Shown here piece after piece: positions 1 to 17,344 of a DNA stretch of 64,000 nt; positions within the stretch are counted from its first letter, which is position 1; each line of letters opens with the position of its first letter. Position numbers and translations under genes: made by a program. The notes beneath the pieces are model-generated. The model worked only from the letters and a program-made list of their open reading frames with translations, was not told where the DNA came from and made no database searches. Source of the stretch: Hydractinia symbiolongicarpus. Its lineage: Eukaryota; Cnidaria; Hydrozoa; Anthoathecata; Hydractiniidae. The DNA lies in contig NC_079888.1 of the NCBI RefSeq assembly GCF_029227915.1, positions 2,245,001-2,309,000 of the forward strand, written 5' to 3'.

Positions 1-459
1 TATAGTAGTTTTTTGTTTTTACTTTATCAAGAACTTTTGATTGTTACATGTGGTTCTTCAGATGAGAATATATATACTAATATATGGTTCATATTTTGAC
101 GTATATACATTGAATTTCAATGTTGAAAAAAAACGAGTCTAATGGTATTGACAGCTACATTCATATCTCTGTTGAATATGAGAATAGTTTGAATAATATG
201 CATAGGATAAAATACTCAAATATACACTCAAAGTATCAACTTTTGAAAATATGTCTAAAAATGCAGAAAAAGATTAAAAGAAGCGACAGCATTTGCATCT
301 AGTTTTATATTCCAACTAAGATACATCATGCTTACATTTTTGTAAAACTAGGGATGTCCTTGAATGGTAACCTATACGTCCTTAAATATTTGAATTGCCA
401 AACCTGTTTTACCTCATTTTAGTTACTTTACGTTAGGTAATTTTTTTTTGGTATCGTAG

Positions 460-5346
<4,887 letters not shown>

Positions 5347-7259
5347 TTTTAGATTTTTAAATCAGTCTACTGTCTCTGTGTTTTCATAAAATAAGATGCG
5401 TATGTGTAGAAAGAGGCGTTAAATTGAAGGCGGATTTTGGGACGCCCAACACATCAAATCATTCTCGATACACCTGTTGTTTCATATGGCGGTTCCTTGC
5501 TATGTCTTTTTATTCACAGGGCGTTTTAATATTTAAAAGCTTGTTCATATTAACTTATTGATTGTATATAATATGTGTATATTTTTGAAATTTATTTTGA
5601 TTTAATTAGTTTTATAGTTGGATAGTCACGTGACAAACGATTACAAACCTAATGTCCAATGCATTTTTTTTCGTATACGCCCGGCCCGGGGATACTCTTG
5701 TTACTATCAGTCGTCAATATTTCTTCACGTGGCTGGATTTATCTGAATTTCTTTTTTCTTTACCTTCAACGTTCTCCTTCGGCGTTTTTTTTGTTTTCTT
5801 TTTATCTTTTCCAATAAAAACCCCCTCACCTCCGCATTAGGCTTTACTGTTCTCAAAAAGATTGGTTGTTCATTTGCGAACGGAGGATAGGTGCTGGTAA
5901 CGAAAATATAAAGAAATTCAAAGGTTAACTGGTCTTCGTTCCTGCCAGTTGGAGAAAAATACTTTTAACTAGTTGGAAGTGTACAGGTATTTGCTTGAAG
6001 AAAAAAAGAGGACAATGTTTTTATTTGTGTATTTTAATTTCAAAATATTAATATAATACAAAAGGTGGTTAGTAGGAAGATAAAAAATATAAAATGGATT
6101 CTTACAACTTCGTCACCAAATTCCTTTTCTTAAAAAAATTATAGGACAATGGCGACGAAATTGGTTTAAATAATACAATGATATTTGATCATATTTACAT
6201 AATGCATACTTTTAAAGATGTCTTAGTGTGACCACACCCGTCTAGTGAGCTGCGAATATTTTGGAGAGATTTCTTTCACACAATATTATTATTTTAAGGC
6301 GCTGAACACTGCGATTGGTTACTTTTGACTATCCTCTTCCCCATGGTTTTTAAGATTTTTACATCGTGGCAGAACCTTCTTTAGCTTCTACCTCGATGTA
6401 AAAACCATAACAAGCGCCGGTACGAAGTTGGCTTTATACATGAGTTAAATTGGCATAAAACTTTCGATTAGATACTCAAACTTCTTCTTCTTTCCATTTT
6501 ATTTATTAGAAGAGCGACTTGTAAACGTCACTTTCACGTTTTGTGAATTCACGAAATCCGACGTACATCAATCGCATTTCGTGACAAGCGCCAAAAAATT
6601 GTAGAATTGTAGATAAGTTTTCGCCACTAATTCTCCTTTAAATTTGTCAACTTAAGGTTTACTAAGTTCGAAGTTTCCCTTTCGTGTTCCTTCTCAGGAC
6701 CTTTTCATATTGTATTTCCTAAAGAGAAACTGCGCGCAATGTTTGCATCGCCAGAGTCTAATAAGCAAACGTGTAGACAGATTCTACGTTTCTATATTGT
6801 CTTTCTTCATTTTCTCTACGCTTGTTGAAATACCAGTGACGTAATTATCTTTTTTCCAGTGACGTAATGTCACGTGTTCTTTACGTTGTCTGCTAGCAAT
6901 TTCAAACCTCGTTTGTGACATTAGGTCAAGTGTTTCCGACTTTTCCAGACTTCAGGTCTTCGACTAAATAAATAAGAAAATAAAAAAAACTCGTGGTTTG
7001 CTATTTATGGAAGAAACTTTGGCGATTTTTGTGGTAATAATTTGTCATTTATGAACCGCCATTTTTTTCACGTGAAATATGCCCATTATATATGGTCTCT
7101 AAGACTTTTGCTGCTACAAGTTGTGTAATGTATAAAACTAGTCGGGAAAAGATGAAAGAATGTGTAGCCCCGCAGGCTTTTTCCGCATTTTGTAGAACCG
7201 GTAAACCGCGCAAGTTTCTTTCCTTAAGTATTATGTTGTGAGAGAAATAAAATACTTAC
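5347..7259. other. Convergent intergenic region, CFAP100 to F5/8C gene
   Basis: Holds the two 3' ends of convergent genes and AT-rich sequence. The only structure seen is an 11-bp inverted repeat (TTTTTACATCG / CGATGTAAAAA) around 6356-6403 with a 26-nt loop. No convincing exon or poly(A) signal pair was found. A further downstream exon of the F5/8C gene could lie here. Confidence 0.4.
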
Positions 7260-9838
7260 TTGAACAACCGTATAAATCGACAAATGCACATATTCCTTTG
7301 TTCCACGCTTTAGGTTTCAGCTTCACATAACGTGCAATTATAGCAGGCGCCAGATCATGTGTTGTGACATCGTATGTGTTTTTGTTTCCTTCTAAATCCT
7401 GTGAAACGGGTTAATTAAATATTTACAATTTGCACAAAAGAGGGAAATATATGTGTTCCATTCGGTTTATTTTAAATGTGGAAATTTTTGCTGGGAGAAA
7501 CTTTCTTATAATTTCTTATAATTCGTCAAAGTCAATTTTCGCAATAAACATAGGGCCAAGAATAGTACGGAAGGTTGCGTTTTAAGGTTCAATCCGTGTT
7601 CTTGGGGTTAAATTTCGGGGATTCGCGAAAGTTAATACTCACGGAAATTTCCAAGGGCGCCAAATCGCGAAAGTTTATCTTTCATGGCCCATTCTTAAAA
7701 GTTAATCTTCGCAAAACGCAAGAATTTCGCGAATTTTGTTACTCGTTTTTTAATTTTATTTATTGTGCGCTTAAATAATTTGTTTTGTTTTGTTTTGGAA
7801 ATTTGGCTATTTTTTATTGAAGTAATCCTATCGCATAAAAATAATTCGGAGGAAGTCTTGATGGTGTCGCAAAATCGACAGATGTTTCTCCTGGAAATTT
7901 TTATCTTAATCATCAAGTTCCAAAGTGTGGATATACTGTTCAAAACAATTTCAAGATTTGTGTAAACACTCTAATATATTATATGTATAATACATTTCCT
8001 GCACTTCTAAACGATTGTGAAATTGTGTCTACATTTTTATTTTATATAAACAATGCAAAATTTGAACAATCACCCACAAAATTGCCAAACTTTTTATACA
8101 ATTTGTTGGGCCGAATACTTTTGACCTCGGGCTTTGTATTTTACAGTACAACATCAAAACCGGTCAGCATACGTTAAAAACAACTTACTCCCCTCGCCAC
8201 CTAAAAAATGTGTTAAGGCGCCTTTTCCCGCAAGACTCTCCTTAGCACCGAAGAGTAAAATTCAGATCAGTAAGTGCCATATGAAATTTAGTTTTTATTA
8301 TATTAATGGAACTAACCGTTGCGGAAAATAATTATTACTTTAATTATGTTGAAAAGGAAATAAAATTAAGGACGTATTGGCGACTGAATAACCCACTCCT
8401 TCGCCCCTGTCAACCAAGTATAGCATTTTAAGGGTTAAAATTTCGTGAATTTCTTTATTTTAGTAAGGGCGATGATCTCAATAATTTCACAAAATATATT
8501 TGCCAAGTTTTCCGGCGCAATATGATTCCTCGTCATCACTTTTGCAGGGGGAGGGGGTAACTTTCTTCCTCCATCTGGCTTTTGAGACCCATTTAAAAGC
8601 GCAGAAATTTGTTTTGATAATCCTTCCCCTTTAAAAAAGTTGCATCACCAAAATGAATTTAAAGGTACTTACAGCTTTCCCAAATATATCTTTGTAATCT
8701 GTCCATTTTTTGGCGTCGCTGCTATATTCTAACGCATACATTGTGACATATCTATCTTTATCGTCCAATTTGCCTTGCGTGGCAATTTTTGAAATGCTAA
8801 AATCTTCACCTAAGTCAACTGCGAAATACTGTTTATCATCAATTACCGTAGCACACCACGGATCGGTCGCCGTAAAATTAGGCTGGGACGTGCTCGTTTT
8901 AATGTCACGTGTCTCCAGAAAACCGGTTTGTAATCCGATAGCATCTTTACAGGATGAGCCTATTAAAAAGAACGTGGGATTCTTTACCATGTGAGGAACG
9001 GTTGAATGCCTCAATATTTTGGGCGTTGATTGTTACGTTCCCGCAAAATTTAATTTCTTGAATAACTTTACTTTTAATTATGCAAATCGAATTTGTGCGA
9101 TTTTGTCATAGCTTTGTCGCTGGAATACAAAAAATCGTATTAAATATACACCATTACTCGACAAAGATTTTGGTTCAAAAAATGCATTACTGTTGCTATC
9201 ACGACCTGATGAAAAGTACCTCCACATTCTCTTTCCCAAATATTGCAAACAGGATGGAATTATTCTGTATTTTTTTTATTGATTCGCCAATCCCGCTAAT
9301 AATTTAGCACACACCAAAATATCACCAAAACACCAAAATATCATGTTATGATAACACTTACCCCGCTTTTTGCGGAGAAAAATACAGCAAATAAAAGAAT
9401 ATAAAAAATATTCTTCAAGATGCCTAAGTCAGGTTGTTTTTCAGGGTGATTTGAGTCTTATTTCCACTACAGAGCTATTAATTCAAACCAATATATGTTG
9501 TTGACCTTCCCGCATTGAAAACCAAAGCTTTGGAGTTTCGATTTGTATTATATGAACCTCTGCTAGCCCGTTGATTTCCAAAATCACAACAAATAAACTC
9601 TGATTTTCTAAATCGCGTGTAATCCCTTCAAAGCTAGTCTGCTGTATATATATAGACGGCCAGTCAGGCTGTGTGTTAGAAAACCATCTTTAAAACTGCC
9701 CACGAAACATTTAAAAGTTTTTTATTTTTTCGTTGGTTAAACAATAAGACACCTACCTTGTTTGGCAACTGACTTTGCAAAGCTCTCAGCTAATACATAG
9801 AATACATAAAACAAAAAAATCTTTGCTCGCATTATCAT
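7260..9838 (-). CDS. Secreted single F5/8 type C (discoidin) domain protein
   Basis: Minus-strand exons 9757-9838, 8673-8959 and 7260-7398. Exon 1 starts at the ATG at 9838 and encodes a hydrophobic signal peptide (MIMRAKIFLFYVFYVLAESF), ending in phase 1. Exon 2 begins inside a glycine codon and encodes SSCKDAIGLQTG, the usual start of an F5/8C domain, through DPWCA and YFAVDLG. Exon 3 encodes IIARYVKLKP, the WNKGICAFVDLYGC end and the second domain cysteine. The domain is about 140 residues, the normal length, so it looks complete. Known for the family: a beta-sandwich that binds carbohydrate, collagen or phospholipid; here probably extracellular. The donor GTAAGT after 7260 suggests another exon, but reading on gives a stop after about ten residues, so the protein may simply end there. 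End uncertain, domain call secure. Confidence 0.78.
8136..8180 (+). repeat. Short dispersed repeat, copy 1
   Basis: Lies in the F5/8C intron. TATTTTACAGT.AAACATCAAAACC.GTCAG recurs with a few changes near 33331-33380, so it is a dispersed repeat fragment of unknown class. Confidence 0.4.
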
Positions 9839-12211
9839 TTCTTTTATCAAGTTCTCTGTTTAAAACCAGGTAGGAACTCTTCAAATGCTTCCCAAATTAC
9901 ATTTCTATTTCTTTTAAAAAAACGACTTTACTACAATCATTCCATAAAATGTGGCCGCCATTTATGTAAGCACATTTGATGCATGCTTTAAAAGGGTTTG
10001 CTTTGATCAATTTCATGAGATGTTCATTCACTCGGAACAAAACATGTAAAGGTGGTAATCATACACAAAGAAAGCGCATCCAAGTATGAAATTTAATCTC
10101 AGTGCCGTAAACAAAAACAATTTATCAATGTTAATTAACAACACGTGGGTTTTACACCAAAGAAACCAAGAATTAAAACTTGTTTTGGTCCTGCAGATGG
10201 CTTGTCGAAGGTTCTAATATTTAAGCTTTTATGTTTTATTTCTGAAAATATCCTATTTTTATTATGATCATGTACTTTACTTTTTCTTTCATCGTGTTTT
10301 TCTTCTTTTTAAAACAAATTGAATTTTGCTGTGCGACTGAGCGTTATGTGTGCATCATTTTGAAATTTTTGCCCAATTTATGTTACCTTTTCTCCTCAAT
10401 TTTATAATTTCTGACCAAATTTAAGTCCTTTTTGCCCCGACATGTAGCATTTTTGCCCGATTTATTATCCCTATCCAGTTTTTTTAAAGTATTATATTAG
10501 CAATAACTTATTTCTTAACCGCGTGTTTTACATTATTTGCCAGTTGCAGATTTTCGTCATGACTTATAAAAATAAAGATATACTTCTCCAACCTCGTCCC
10601 CAAGACTATTTGCTTGTCAAAGGTGCTGGGGTCGAGCTTGATACTTCTCACATCAGAAAAAAAAGGTTTTTGTTCCCTTTTCACATCGTTGAAAAAGCAA
10701 AATTCAGTTTTATCATCATATATAACTTCTTAAAAAGGATTGGCATTAGAGCAGGAATTCGTCTGCTTCAGTGAACAACCCTTGTACCAATGATACCTTC
10801 AATGATCAATTTTTTTTAAGAATCTAAATATCAGCAGAGGCTGGATGTTCTTATTTTCTACACTTCAGTCACGAAGACTTTTGTTTGTGTTCCTCCAAAT
10901 AGTGGTTATATTAAGTTTAATTATTTTCTTAAGATCGTGTTAAAATGAGAGACGTGTGTACCAAGGAGAAAAATTGTTAAAAAATTATTGTCTTTTAGTA
11001 ATTCTGTCGTCATTCTGTAATTTAAGAATTCATGTTAAGCCAGCAGCCTAGGAAAACTGAAATATGCCCATCAGAGCAGAAATTTTTTTATTTTTTAAAA
11101 AATCTTACAATGTTGCATTAAATAAACACAGACACATCTCACTGTTACAGACACGGAAAAAAACGTGCTTAGAAAAACATATCCTGGCCCTAACTTTCTA
11201 AGAGAATACTGAAAACTTTACGTCATCGAAGCATTCGAAAATGTGTACGTAACTTCTCAAAACATTTAAAATGCTTATTTCAAATCCGTTACGAAAAAAA
11301 AATGAGTAATAGCCAGGTGTTTTTGACTGCAGCTTTTAGCGCTTTGTACCATGTTGGCTATTAGCATTATCTTTCTGCCTGTATTTTAACAGCTTTAGAA
11401 ATTAACGCAAGCCAGTTTTCAGACCTTTGTAGACGGTCATCTTTTTCACCAGCCAATAAGAATACGGAAAGGCATAAACTCTCGCCCTTTATATATAGAG
11501 ATGTGGCTGTGGACAATTTTATGCAAAGCAGATTTTAGTGTTCTTTATAATACATACTAGCGCATAAATGACATAATTTTACACTACGAATTTAATGGTG
11601 CTTCTTTATACAATCCTTATTAAAAATGATTAGTTATAGCCAATACAGTTAAGACATTGGATGTTTTATTCGCCTTTGTGGAAAAAAATTAAAGAGTAAT
11701 TCTCTAAAAGCCATAATTCATTAAAGAGAACATGATGGAGAAGATATTAATTTTTTTTTCAAAAGAATACATAAGCGTCAATCTGAAAAGTCATTCCGAC
11801 ACTTTCGGTGGTTATTTACATGAAATCACTGTTACGTGCGATGTGTACATGAAATCACTCGTTATTAAAAATTTACCCTAATTACGTGCTTAAAATACTC
11901 AAAAAAGTACTGATCAAATCCATATTCGATTTCTCGGTGGGGTTGCCTCAGATCGGTGTTGAAGGTTTACCCAGAGACATGCGCGACAAATGATCGTATG
12001 AAGGTGGGCGAGGCTAAAAAAATAAAACAAAAAATAAGAGTTGAAAAATAGGAGAAAAAAGAGCAAAATATCAAATCTTTTTGGATTTCCTGTGATCGCA
12101 AAGCGCAGCAGCAATATGATAAAGCAATGTCGATTTAGAGTCGACGTATTAAGATAAACAAAGCTGCAGCCGTGTTTCGTTTATTAATCAATACATTTAC
12201 ACAAGGAATCA
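9839..12211. other. Intergenic, no gene recognised
   Basis: Upstream of the F5/8C gene and downstream of the small 12.2-14.8 kb gene. AT-rich; open frames here are short and without family resemblance. At about 10589-10640 there is a fold-back with ACCTCGTCCCC on one side and GGGGTCGAG on the other, a short dispersed repeat also seen near 14772 and 44957. Confidence 0.35.
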
Positions 12212-14764
12212 CTAGCTTCCAACCTTTTTGGTCATTTCTTCACCAAAGTATTCGTCATGGAACAAGTATGTGCGATTTAATGCTGGTCTCAAGCCATACA
12301 CGCTTGCTATGAAATACAAAAAATAACAGTAGAATAATAATACTCAAATACAGTTCAGTTAACACATGTGTTTTTGTAAACTACAGCTGACAAAGTAAAA
12401 TAAAAAAAACTGCGTGAAATTTTAACATTAAGGTTTGTAAAGTAGAAGAAATAAAAGAACGAAGAAATAAAAGAACGAAGAAGGAATAAAAATAAAATAA
12501 AAGATAAGTAGAAAACGTGATAATTAGAGCTTCTATTTCGCTGGATTTGACTATGTAGTTATTGCGTATAGAAATTTAAAACGCAATGCTACCCGAGATA
12601 GTATTGTTTTGGTGGTCTTATTGTCGATTGTAACAGTTTTCGGCGAGGTTTGTTCTTGTCAATGTTTTTGAAGAGGATTTAGAATATTCACTCTATCAGG
12701 AATATTGTCAGGCGGTTTTTCAAAACATTCACAGTCGGCACAAGACGTTCTAAAGACGCTTTTCCTTAAGTTTTCCTGAACATTTTTTTGGGCATGAATT
12801 ATACGCACAACCTAAATATGTCTTTTGAACTTCTTTAACAACAATTCTGTCAGGAAAATGTTAGAGAAACATCATGAAAATAGTTAATATTGAGTAAACA
12901 TTATCCTACGATCAATGAACTAAACAAAACAATATTAAACGAAACTAAATAAGCTATCAGTGAAAGTTATTTTATAAATTCTTAATCAAGTCATCAATTT
13001 CTACAATTGCTTACACAAATTATAGAGGTTTCAATTAATACGCTTTTTTGGTTGCGTATGACAGCGTCTCCTTTCCACTGTTTCCCCCTTTCACCCATCC
13101 TTTTTCCCAGGGTTTGTTGCCTATGCCAAACCGCTAGCGCTTACTTGACGGCTAAACGGCTTTTCACCACAGGCCCCGATGTCAAAAGAAGAAGAGGTTG
13201 CCCTCTACCACTCCCTGCATGCTACTCTACACCTAGGCATAAAAGACGTGGAAGCAGTCAGAAGTTTTATGAGGGATTGTAATCTGATACCAAGAGTATT
13301 TAAAACAATGTTTTGGAAGATACAACACAAGTATCCTTCCCGATTCTCACGTAACAGCTTCTTTCAACCCAAAATGAACTATACAATCGCTAAGTTCTCA
13401 TTGCTAGTAGAGGACCAAAAATATGGAACAACTTCCTTGACAACGACATGAAAACTCTTTACCATTGGCCAATTCAAACAGAAATTAAAACGGAAACTAC
13501 TAACTACTGACAACAAACTACATCTTTTTTAAAATAAACACAGTTGAATCGCAAGATATCCGTATCTTCTTTGCTAACCTTTTATAAAAGGCTTAGGGGC
13601 TTAGTGATAAGACTATTGCAGTCTTCTTTTTGCTCCTGCCATTTTTAACTCTACTCTAGCTGCACCTAAGGATATACAATCACATATTTCTGGATTCTAC
13701 ATTTTAACAGCTATAGTTTTGTATTTATATTTGCTGAAAAATGTAAATTCTTTAACGGCGAAATAACAACAATAAATAAACAAACAAACAAGGGAGTGCT
13801 TCGTTATTGCGGATGAGATATTTAAGCAAATTTCCTCACCTTTACTTCGGTATGATGGAGGTAGACTTTCAGGGTAGCGCTGTGTCTCTGCGGATGCGTG
13901 TGGATTTACCTAAATAGCGTTAATAACGAGTCAATTATCATAGAACTTTTTGTGTAAGCGAAAGGTGTGGCTGTAATAAAAGGGTGTTGGTCTTTGACGT
14001 AATTCTACTTTTTTGCAGAAGCTTCCAAACCATCTAATTTTACAGTTCTAAAATATTTATCGTCATCCGTAAACACAATTACATTGTTCTTTAAATTTTC
14101 GGAATAAATAAAACTATTGTAGGCAAACAAAGGGTAAAAAGTCACATCCAGTCTCAGCGAAATAAAGATGAAGAATATATAGAGTAAAATTCCAGTTCTT
14201 AAAATTGTTTTATTTTTAAAAAAATAAAAAAGAAAAGACTTCTAATTTTTAAAAACAATCATGTAAATGTTTTTGTTTTCTTTTAATGGTGCAGGAAATT
14301 AACAGCAATACAATTACTTTAAAAACAATTTAAAACTTACTGTTATTTCCTGTATTGTTATAAAACAAACTTTTAATTTACATAGCGCCGTGATCGTATA
14401 GTGGTTAGTACATTGCGTTGTGGCCGCAATAACCCAGGTTCGAATCCTGGTCACGGCACATTTTTTTTTTTTTAATAAAGTTTTTTAAGTTTACGTTTTT
14501 TTATACTTTAAAATCGTATGGATAGTTCTTTTTGAAGTCGCTTAGTGAAAATTTTCTCAGTAGGTCAAGTAGTCATTAAAAGGAGAAAAAAATGATCTAT
14601 ACACTCTAGGAGAGCACTACAAGATATATTCTGATTTTTTGGGGTAATTTCTCTATCATTATTGCATTAGGTGGCACGAAAAGCTGGTTTCGCAGCGACA
14701 AATTTAATGTGGGTTTGGGGTGTGACTGGCTAATATATCTTACTCCGAAAACTCTTTGAGACAT
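12212..14764 (-). CDS. Small uncharacterised protein, three exons (about 61 aa)
   Basis: Minus-strand exons 13840-13909 and 12212-12306, plus a possible first exon 14744-14764. The last exon ends in ...EEMTKKVGS and a TAG at 12212-12214, followed about 25 nt later by AATAAA, a normal poly(A) signal. The middle exon encodes VNPHASAETQRYPESLPPSY with a GTGAGG donor in phase 1 that joins correctly to the last exon (YGLRPALNRTYLFHDEYFG). The proposed first exon gives only MSQRVFG in phase 0 before GTAAGA; it lies next to a dispersed repeat, so it is the weak point. No membrane segment or known domain. The protein is rich in Tyr/Pro/Arg, and I do not recognise the family. The introns contain a LINE remnant and an antisense tRNA-His. 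Confidence 0.5.
13290..13510 (+). pseudogene. Non-LTR retrotransposon C-terminal remnant
   Basis: Reads KYPSRFSRNSFFQPKMNYT in one frame and, after a frameshift near 13410, RGPKIWNNFLDND in another. This is the conserved tail found after the reverse transcriptase of many LINE-type (CR1/RTE-like) ORFs in invertebrates. It sits in an intron of the small minus-strand gene. Only about 70 codons remain, and no 5' part was found. Confidence 0.55.
14387..14458 (+). tRNA. tRNA-His (GUG)
   Basis: 72-nt cloverleaf: acceptor arms GCCGTGA / TCACGGC pair perfectly, anticodon stem TTGCG / CGCAA encloses the loop TTGTGGC with anticodon GTG at 14420-14422, and the T arm CCAGGTTCGAATCCTGG is intact, with discriminator A. 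No intron. A run of T begins at 14461, a good RNA polymerase III terminator. It lies antisense inside the first intron of the small 12.2-14.8 kb gene. The sequence matches animal tRNA-His closely, so it is very probably functional. Confidence 0.95.
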
Positions 14765-15112
14765 CTAATACGAGGTCAACCTCGTACCCAGAAATTATTC
14801 CTTCTTGCTGGCCGGGACTGTCAGAAAGAGAAAACAATCCTGAGGACGATTTTGACACCTAATTCTCAGGATCCAAAAAAAACCTTGAGAAACAGCTGTT
14901 TTAAATGTCATCGTGCACCTTTTTTTGGCTACGGGCCAACACGGTAAAAAATAACATTTACTGTATTGGTCTGAGAGCCCAGACTCTCCCTTTTGTGTGA
15001 CTATGCGTGGATAAAATTTCTTATTTCTTTCAAATCGCAATAAAATTTCCTGGTAAAATTAATTGTCTCGTAAATTCAAAATTCTTGAGTCAACAAGCCT
15101 TTAAAAATATCT

Positions 15113-16390
15113 TCGTGCCCAGAGTCAATTGTGTGCCCAGAGTAAATTGTGTGTCCAGAGTAAATTGTGTGTCCAGAGTCAATTGTGTGCCCAGAGTAAA
15201 TTGTGTGTCCAGAGTAAATTATGTGTCCAGAGTCAATTGTGTGCCCAGAGTAAATTGTGTGTCCAGAGTCAATTGTGTGACCAGAGTCAATTGTGTGCCC
15301 AGAGTAAATTGTGTGTCCAGAGTCAATTGTGTGTCCAGAGTAAATTGTGTGTCCAGAGTCAATTGTGTGTCCAGAGTCAATTGTGTGCCCAGAGTCAATT
15401 GTGTGCCCAGAGTAAATTGTGTGTCCAGAGTAAATTGTGTGACCAGAGTCAATTGTGTGCCCAGAGTAAATTGTGTGTCCAGAGTCAATTGTGTGTCCAG
15501 AGTCAATTGTGTGCCCAGAGTCAATTGTGTGCCCAGAGTAAATTATGTGTCCAGAGTCAATTGTGTGCCCAGAGTAAATTGTGTGTCCAGAGTCAATTGT
15601 GTGACCAGAGTCAATTGTGTGCCCAGAGTAAATTGTGTGTCCAGAGTCAATTGTGTGACCAGAGTCAATTGTGTGCCCAGAGTCAATTGTGTGACCAGAG
15701 TCAATTGTGTGCCCAGAGTAAATTGTGTGTCCAGAGTCAATTGTGTGTCCAGAGTAAACTGTGTGTCCAGAGTCAATTGTGTGACCAGAGTCAATTGTGT
15801 GCCCAGAGTAAATTGTGTGTCCAGAGTCAATTGTGTGTCCAGAGTAAATTATGTGTCCAGAGTCAATTGTGTGTCCAGAGTAAACTGTGTGTCCAGAGTC
15901 AATTGTGTGCCCAGAGTCAATTGTGTGCCCAGAGTAAATTGTGTGCCCAGAGTCAATTGTGTGCCCAGAGTAAATTGTGTGTCAAGAGTCAATTGTGTGT
16001 CCAGAGTAAATTGTGTGTCCAGAGTCAATTGTGTGCCCAGAGTAAATTATGTGTCCAGAGTAAATTGTGTGTCAAGAGTAAATTGTGTGTCCAGAGTCAA
16101 TTGTGTGCCCAGAGTCAATTGTGTGCCCAGAGTCAATTGTGTGCCCAGAGTAAATTGTGTGCCCAGAGTCAATTGTGTGCCCAGAGTAAATTGTGTGTCA
16201 AGAGTAAATTGTGTGTCCAGAGTCAATTGTGTGCCCAGAGTAAATTGTGTGCCCAGAGTCAATTGTGTGCCCAGAGTAAATTATGTGCCCAGAGTCAATT
16301 GTGTGCCCAGAGTAAATTGTGTGTCCAGAGTCAATTGTGTGCCCAGAGTAAATTGTGTGCCCAGAGTCAATTGTGTGCCCAGAGTCAATT
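15113..16390 (+). repeat. 18-bp minisatellite, about 71 units
   Basis: Head-to-tail array of the unit GTGTGYCCAGAGTMAATT. Variation is almost confined to two positions: base 6 (C, T or A) and base 14 (C or A). Because 18 is divisible by three and the unit lacks stops in several frames, the array is open on + in two frames (repeating CVPRVN and LCAQSK) and in part on - (LTLDTQ). The A variant at base 6 occurs only in the left half (to about 15785) and is always followed by a C-type unit, which shows higher-order duplication. I treat it as non-coding. Confidence 0.95.
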
Positions 16391-16550
16391 GGACCCGGAA
16401 CCATAGCTACGTAAATATATTGAAAAATGCAAAATGCGCTGAGAATGAGGTTGGTGTAAGTCAAAAGATCGAAAAAATCTAGACGCACTTTCTTTACGAC
16501 AACAAAGATTTTGTTTTCATCGGAATTCTTAAAAAATCGACATGCCTAAA

Positions 16551-16599
16551 GCTTGGTTTGCTTCAGAGTTTTAAAGCTTGGTTCGCTTCAGAGTTTTAA
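16551..16599 (+). repeat. 25-bp direct duplication beside MITE copy B
   Basis: AAAGCTTGGTTYGCTTCAGAG appears twice in tandem, and related AAGCTTGGATCGCAC and AAGGTTGGTTCACAC motifs occur just right of the MITE (17341-17385). The MITE therefore inserted into a small tandem array. Confidence 0.55.
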
Positions 16600-17339
16600 C
16601 CCTATTCGGTCCGGGGGGGGCGGATTCCGCCCCCCCTGACGGTTTTTTTTAATAACTCCTGATTGCTTTGTTATATGGCTATGATACTTACTGAGTTTTA
16701 ACATTTATCTATTAGACACCTGCATGTAAATTTTTTAGGTCCCATACCTTTCAGAGGCTTTGATATTGGCCATTACTCGAAACTACCCCTAAAAATCTCT
16801 ATGAAATCCTTATAATGGAGAAAATATAATAACTCCTGTTAGGATTATCCTTAGAACTTGAAACTTGCAACACAACTTTGTTTTATTAAGAAGAATCATT
16901 TTGAATAATTTGAACACGTGACTAATCCGATTCCCCGATTTTGTCGGATTTTACCCGAAAATCGGAAAAAAACGGATTTTCGGGCAATTTTTGGCAATTT
17001 TTTATCCGATCCATGTAAAAACCGGAAGATATGTTAAATAACTTTTATTTGGCTTTCAGAAACTTCAAACAGAATGTAAAAATTCGCTCTAGAACAAAAG
17101 TAATTATATTTTAAGCAGATAGTGGCATTTTTAAAAATTTTTAAGCTTTTGATGACGTCACAGAAAATGTGCTGACGCAAGCAAATTTTTTTTGGCGCCA
17201 TTTTGTTCCTTTTATGACGTACTATAAGTGTGCCAAGTTTGATTCAATATGATCAACCCTATAAAAAGTTATTGAGGGGGGGGCGGAATCCGCCCCCCCC
17301 CGGTCATAGTATGTTCGAAAAACCCCGGACCGAATAGGG
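16600..17339 (+). mobile_element. piggyBac-type MITE, copy B
   Basis: 740 bp, same orientation and nearly the same sequence as copy A. Ends CCCTATTCGGTCC / GGACCGAATAGGG, TTAA at 16596-16599 and 17340-17343, subterminal GC palindromes intact at both ends. The high similarity to copy A suggests recent activity. Confidence 0.87.
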
Positions 17340-17344
17340 TTAAA

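Noticed and set aside
9362-9423. Second signal-peptide-like exon (ILKNIFYILLLFAVFFS) in the F5/8C gene
   Set aside because: It has no ATG, and its exit phase (0) does not fit exon 2, which needs phase 1. Probably a chance or decayed duplicate exon.
15007-16482. 491-codon open frame with CVPRVN repeats
   Set aside because: It is the 18-bp minisatellite read through; three other frames are open for the same reason and the ends show no domain, signal or splice structure.
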